Positions 60,454 to 64,000 of a DNA stretch of 64,000 bases are shown one piece after another (position 1 is the stretch's first letter; the number at the start of each line of letters is the position of its first letter). The DNA lies in assembly GCA_017307275.1 (NCBI GenBank), contig JAFKFK010000030.1, positions 17,892 to 81,891 on the forward strand, written 5' to 3'. The position numbers and the translations under genes are program-made. The notes beneath the pieces are model-generated. The model had not been told where the DNA came from and ran no database searches. It saw nothing but the letters and a program-made list of their open reading frames with translations. Source of the DNA: Alphaproteobacteria bacterium. GTDB lineage: Bacteria; Pseudomonadota; Alphaproteobacteria; Reyranellales; Reyranellaceae.

Positions 60454-60477
60454 GCGCGCCGTTCAGGCGCGCTTCTT
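60454..60477. terminator. Candidate terminator between convergent genes
   Basis: GCGCGCC, GTTCA, GGCGCGC is a perfect seven-pair stem followed by TTCTTC on the plus strand. The stop of the minus-strand phosphotransferase (60463-60465) lies in the loop. It probably ends the Mla-like operon; the T-tract is short and interrupted, so strength is uncertain. Confidence 0.5.
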
Positions 60478-61527
60478 CACTAGCCCCCAGGCAAGATCGG
60501 CCATCGCGCGCGCGCGGTTGCCGTACTTGGTGGCGTTCTCGGACGACGCGTTGCCATCGAGGCCGCGCTTGTAGACGCCTTGCACGATGGCAGCGAGGCG
60601 GAACAGCGAGAAGGCGAGATAGAAGTCCCAGGCCGGCACTTCCTTGCGACCGGTACGGCGGGCGTAGGCCGCAAGATATTCCTGCTCGGTCGGGATGCCG
60701 AACGTCTTGAGATCGATGCCGGCATAGCCGCCCGAGGCGCCGAAGCCTTCCCCGAAATGATACATCATGCAGTTGTAGCCGAGGTCGGCCAGCGGATGGC
60801 CGAGCGTCGAGAGCTCCCAGTCGAGCACGGCGATGACCCGCGGCTCGGTCGGATGTACGATGGTGTTGCCCAGGCGATAGTCGCCATGGTTGATGCGCGT
60901 CTCGTCGCCCGGCGGAATGTTCTGCGGCAGCCACTTCTTCAGAGCTTCCATCGTCTCGATGTCTTCGGTGCGCGCGAGGTCGTACTGGCTCGACCAGCGG
61001 GCAACCTGGCGCTGGATGTACTGGCCCTCGCGGCCGAAATCGCCCAGCCCGACGGCGCGGTAGTCGACATTGTGCAGGCGCGCCAGCACGTCGTTCATCG
61101 AATCGAAGATCTTGCCGCGATCGGCCGGCGAAATGCCCGGCATCTTCGGGTCTGCCAGCACGCGACCTGGCAGGAACTGCATGATGTAGAAGGCGGTGCC
61201 GATCACCGAATCGTCCTGGCAGAGCGCATAGGGCTTGGGCACAGGCACGTCGGTATGGTCGGCCAAGGCCTTGATGACTCGGTACTCGCGGTCGACCTGA
61301 TGGGCCGACGGCAGGAGCTTGCCCGGCGGCTTCTTGCGCAGCACGTACATGCGGCCGCCACCATCGGTCACGTGGAAGGTGGGGTTGCTCTGGCCGCCCT
61401 CGAACTGCAGGACGCTGATCGGGCCGCGATAGCCCTCGACGTTGGCCTTCATGTAGTCGGCAAGGCGGGCCTGGTCGAAGACGTGGGCCGCGCGGACGGG
61501 AGTGAGATTATCAGGCAGGTCGGACAT
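60463..61527 (-). CDS. Phosphotransferase family protein (ACAD10/APH-like)
   Basis: The 354-residue protein has the aminoglycoside-phosphotransferase-like fold: an N-lobe with GGQSNPTFHVTDG and YVLRKKPPG, catalytic Brenner motif INHGDYRLGNTIVH, and the DWELSTLGHPLADLGYN metal motif. It resembles the kinase domain of ACAD10/11, which phosphorylates 4-hydroxyacyl-CoA. Acyl-CoA dehydrogenases and ligases are common neighbours of this family, and an acyl-CoA ligase stands 65 bases upstream on the same strand. The substrate is inferred. Confidence 0.88.
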   Translation of the reverse strand: MSDLPDNLTPVRAAHVFDQARLADYMKANVEGYRGPISVLQFEGGQSNPTFHVTDGGGRMYVLRKKPPGKLLPSAHQVDREYRVIKALADHTDVPVPKPYALCQDDSVIGTAFYIMQFLPGRVLADPKMPGISPADRGKIFDSMNDVLARLHNVDYRAVGLGDFGREGQYIQRQVARWSSQYDLARTEDIETMEALKKWLPQNIPPGDETRINHGDYRLGNTIVHPTEPRVIAVLDWELSTLGHPLADLGYNCMMYHFGEGFGASGGYAGIDLKTFGIPTEQEYLAAYARRTGRKEVPAWDFYLAFSLFRLAAIVQGVYKRGLDGNASSENATKYGNRARAMADLAWGLVKKRA

Positions 61528-61592
61528 GGAACCGTTCTAGGATCGTGTTGGCTGATTTTCGAGGAACGTTTGCACGACGAACCGCATGGCGG

Positions 61593-63152
61593 TCAGTTCA
61601 CCTGGCGTTGCTTGTCGCCCCAGTAAGGCTTGCGCAGTTCGCGTTTCAGGATCTTGCCGGTGGGATTGCGCGGCAGCGCGTCGATGAAATCGACCGACTT
61701 CGGCAGCTTGTAGCCTGCGATGCGCTCGCGGGCCCAGCCGATCAACTCGCCGGCCGTGACGTCGGCGTCCGGTTTCTTCACGATGACGGCTTTTACCGCC
61801 TCGCCCCATCGCTCGTCGGGAACGCCGATCACCGCGACATCGGCCACGGCAGGGTGGCCGAACAGGGCACTCTCGACCTCGGCGGGATAGATGTTCTCGC
61901 CGCCCGAGACGATCATGTCCTTCACGCGGTCGTAGATATAGAGATAGCCCTTGTCGTCGAGATATCCGGCATCTCCGGTGATGAACCAGTCGCCCTGGAT
62001 CGCCCGCTTGGTGGCGTCCGGCAGCCGCCAGTAGCCGTGCATGACCTGCGGCGAGCGCACTGCAATCTCGCCGACCTCGCCCGGCGGCAGCGATTTGCCG
62101 GCATCGTCGACGATACGCAGCTCAACTCCGAACTGGGCATATCCGCAGGACAGAAGCTTCTTGGCGTCGGACGGATCGTGATCCTCCGGCGGCAGCAGCG
62201 TGATCGCGCCTGTCGTCTCGGTGAGGCCGTAGACCTGCTGGAAGCCGCAGCCGAAGATCGCCATGGCCTGCTTCAGCAGGTCGGCGGGAATCGGCGCGGC
62301 GCCGTAAACGATCAGGCGCAGGCTCGAGAGGTCGGTTTCGCGGATCTGCGGCGCCTGCACGAGGAAGAGGATCATCGCGGGAACCAGCAGCATCACCTCG
62401 ATGCGCTCCTGCTCGATGGTGGCCAGCACGTTGGCCGGTACGAACTCGCGCATGACGTGGTTGGTGGCGCCGGCGAAGAGGCCGGCGATACCCCAGCCGG
62501 AACCGCCGATATGGAACATCGGCAGGCAAACGATCGTGGCCGTGCCGGGCTTCATCAGCCAGCTTCGGGTCCACTGTTCGAACATGAAGGCGAAGTTGGT
62601 GTTGGTGAGCTCGGCCCCCTTGGGCAGGCCGGTCGTGCCGCTAGTGTAGAACTGAACGGCGGTGTCGGCGGCTCGGGCGGGCAGGAGAGGATCGGTCGCG
62701 ACGTTGGCATCGCGCCATTCGGCGAAGGACGGCCAGGCGCCGTGGCGTGAGTCCAGGCTGACGATCTTGCGGACGGTCTTGAGCTCGTCGCGGATCTTCT
62801 CGACGACCGGGAAGTACTCTTCGCCGACGAACAGGATTTCCGCTTCCGCGTCGTTGATGATGTGCAGCACTTCCGGCGGCGCCAGCCGCCAGTTGACCGA
62901 CACCATGACGGCGTTGGCCTTGGCGATACCGAACAGAAGCTCGAAGTAGAGGTCGCTGCTCTTGTCGAGATGGGCGACGCGCGTACCGGGCTTGATTCCT
63001 TCGGCGATCAGGCCGTTGGCGACGCGGCTCGAGGCCTTGTCCAGGGCTCCGTAGGTCGTGGTGCGGCCTTCATAGACCAGGGCTGCGACATCCGGCCGTT
63101 GGGCTGCATGGACCCGTGCGATATCGGCCAGCCCTACCATCTCGATACTCAT
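61593..63152 (-). CDS. AMP-dependent acyl-CoA synthetase
   Basis: The ATG at 63152, preceded by AGAGGAAG, gives 519 residues. Motifs: YTSGTTGLPKGAEL, YGLTETTGAITLL, ITGDAGYLDDKGYLYIYDRVKDMIVSGGENIYPAEVE, and the C-terminal PRNPTGKILKR with the catalytic Lys. It forms an acyl-CoA from a fatty or aryl acid with ATP. It is probably co-transcribed with the downstream ACAD10-like phosphotransferase. It differs in type from the long-chain ligase at 26213, so the two serve different acids. Confidence 0.92.
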   Translation of the reverse strand: MSIEMVGLADIARVHAAQRPDVAALVYEGRTTTYGALDKASSRVANGLIAEGIKPGTRVAHLDKSSDLYFELLFGIAKANAVMVSVNWRLAPPEVLHIINDAEAEILFVGEEYFPVVEKIRDELKTVRKIVSLDSRHGAWPSFAEWRDANVATDPLLPARAADTAVQFYTSGTTGLPKGAELTNTNFAFMFEQWTRSWLMKPGTATIVCLPMFHIGGSGWGIAGLFAGATNHVMREFVPANVLATIEQERIEVMLLVPAMILFLVQAPQIRETDLSSLRLIVYGAAPIPADLLKQAMAIFGCGFQQVYGLTETTGAITLLPPEDHDPSDAKKLLSCGYAQFGVELRIVDDAGKSLPPGEVGEIAVRSPQVMHGYWRLPDATKRAIQGDWFITGDAGYLDDKGYLYIYDRVKDMIVSGGENIYPAEVESALFGHPAVADVAVIGVPDERWGEAVKAVIVKKPDADVTAGELIGWARERIAGYKLPKSVDFIDALPRNPTGKILKRELRKPYWGDKQRQVN

Positions 63153-63232
63153 TCGACGCTTCCTCTGCTCTGCTTTTGGCTCGTTCCCGCAGGAGGCGAG
63201 CAGAGGCATCCTTCGGTGAATTAGGAGTGAAT

Positions 63233-63244
63233 TCAAGCGCTTGA
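63233..63244. promoter_or_regulatory. 12-base perfect palindrome in a divergent promoter region
   Basis: TCAAGCGCTTGA is a perfect palindrome in the 135-base region between the acyl-CoA ligase gene and the epimerase-like gene. It could be an operator for a dimeric regulator, for instance of the TetR family, which often regulates acyl-CoA ligase genes. No regulator gene is adjacent. Confidence 0.35.
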
Positions 63245-63287
63245 TGGCCTAGTGTCGGTGGCGGTCATCGGGTGGGGTCGAGCGGAC

Positions 63288-64000
<713 letters not shown>

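Overview
The window is GC-rich, gene-dense DNA from an alphaproteobacterium. Evidence for this is the two Bug/TctC solute receptors, a LIV-type transporter carrying an acyl-CoA ligase, many SDR dehydrogenases, a class III extradiol dioxygenase pair, and a STAS-MlaE/MlaF/MCE/lipoprotein operon. The mixture would suit a metabolically versatile soil or water bacterium of the Reyranella, Rhodospirillales or Hyphomicrobiales kind. That placement is inferred from gene content; there is no rRNA, tRNA, CRISPR array, transposase or phage gene. No intergenic stretch exceeds 300 bases.

Left part (1-10.9 kb). A truncated persulfide dioxygenase-rhodanese fusion is followed by a coherent catabolic locus. 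On the minus strand are a regulator made of an AroM-like domain fused to a LuxR-type HTH and, three bases downstream, a Tat-exported amidohydrolase. Divergently transcribed is a tight eight-gene operon: two S-Me-THD (DUF917) paralogs, a short HyuA-type hydantoinase/oxoprolinase, a complete spermidine/putrescine-type ABC importer (two permeases, Tat-exported binding protein, ATPase) and a stand-alone AroM. A perfect 8-4-8 inverted repeat lies directly upstream of the regulator's ribosome binding site. I read this as a self-regulating system for uptake and degradation of a small N-containing, possibly cyclic compound.

10.9-23.5 kb. A DedA protein; a 1486-residue RTX protein carrying both a serralysin-type M10 zinc protease and a complete S53 sedolisin with its propeptide, ending in a DUF4114-like region; an SDR, Bug receptor and LigA/LigB-type ring-cleavage dioxygenase; a 2OG-Fe dioxygenase; an alpha/beta hydrolase; a pair of overlapping SDR genes; and a small lipoprotein.

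23.5-34 kb. A LIV-type ABC transporter operon (livH, livM, livG, livF, acyl-CoA ligase, two paralogous binding proteins) runs leftward. An acyl-CoA dehydrogenase with two hotdog thioesterases runs rightward. Together they suggest import, CoA activation and oxidation of a carboxylic acid.

34-54.5 kb. Mostly single enzymes: SRPBCC protein, transglutaminase-like protein, two MFS carriers, methyltransferase, hydroxyacyl-CoA-type SDR, M20 peptidase, M6 metalloprotease, an Asp-nucleophile alpha/beta hydrolase, fatty acid desaturase, a dialkylglycine decarboxylase-like enzyme with a DsbA-fold isomerase, glutamine amidotransferase, nitroreductase, an SPFH/NfeD pair, a second Bug receptor, a Cds1-like PLP enzyme with an acetamidase, and rlmJ.

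54.5-64 kb. MFS carrier, PPK2 kinase, an Mla-like lipid transport operon that may be read from a leaderless mRNA, an ACAD10-type phosphotransferase, an acyl-CoA ligase, and the start of a UDP-glucuronate decarboxylase running off the right edge.
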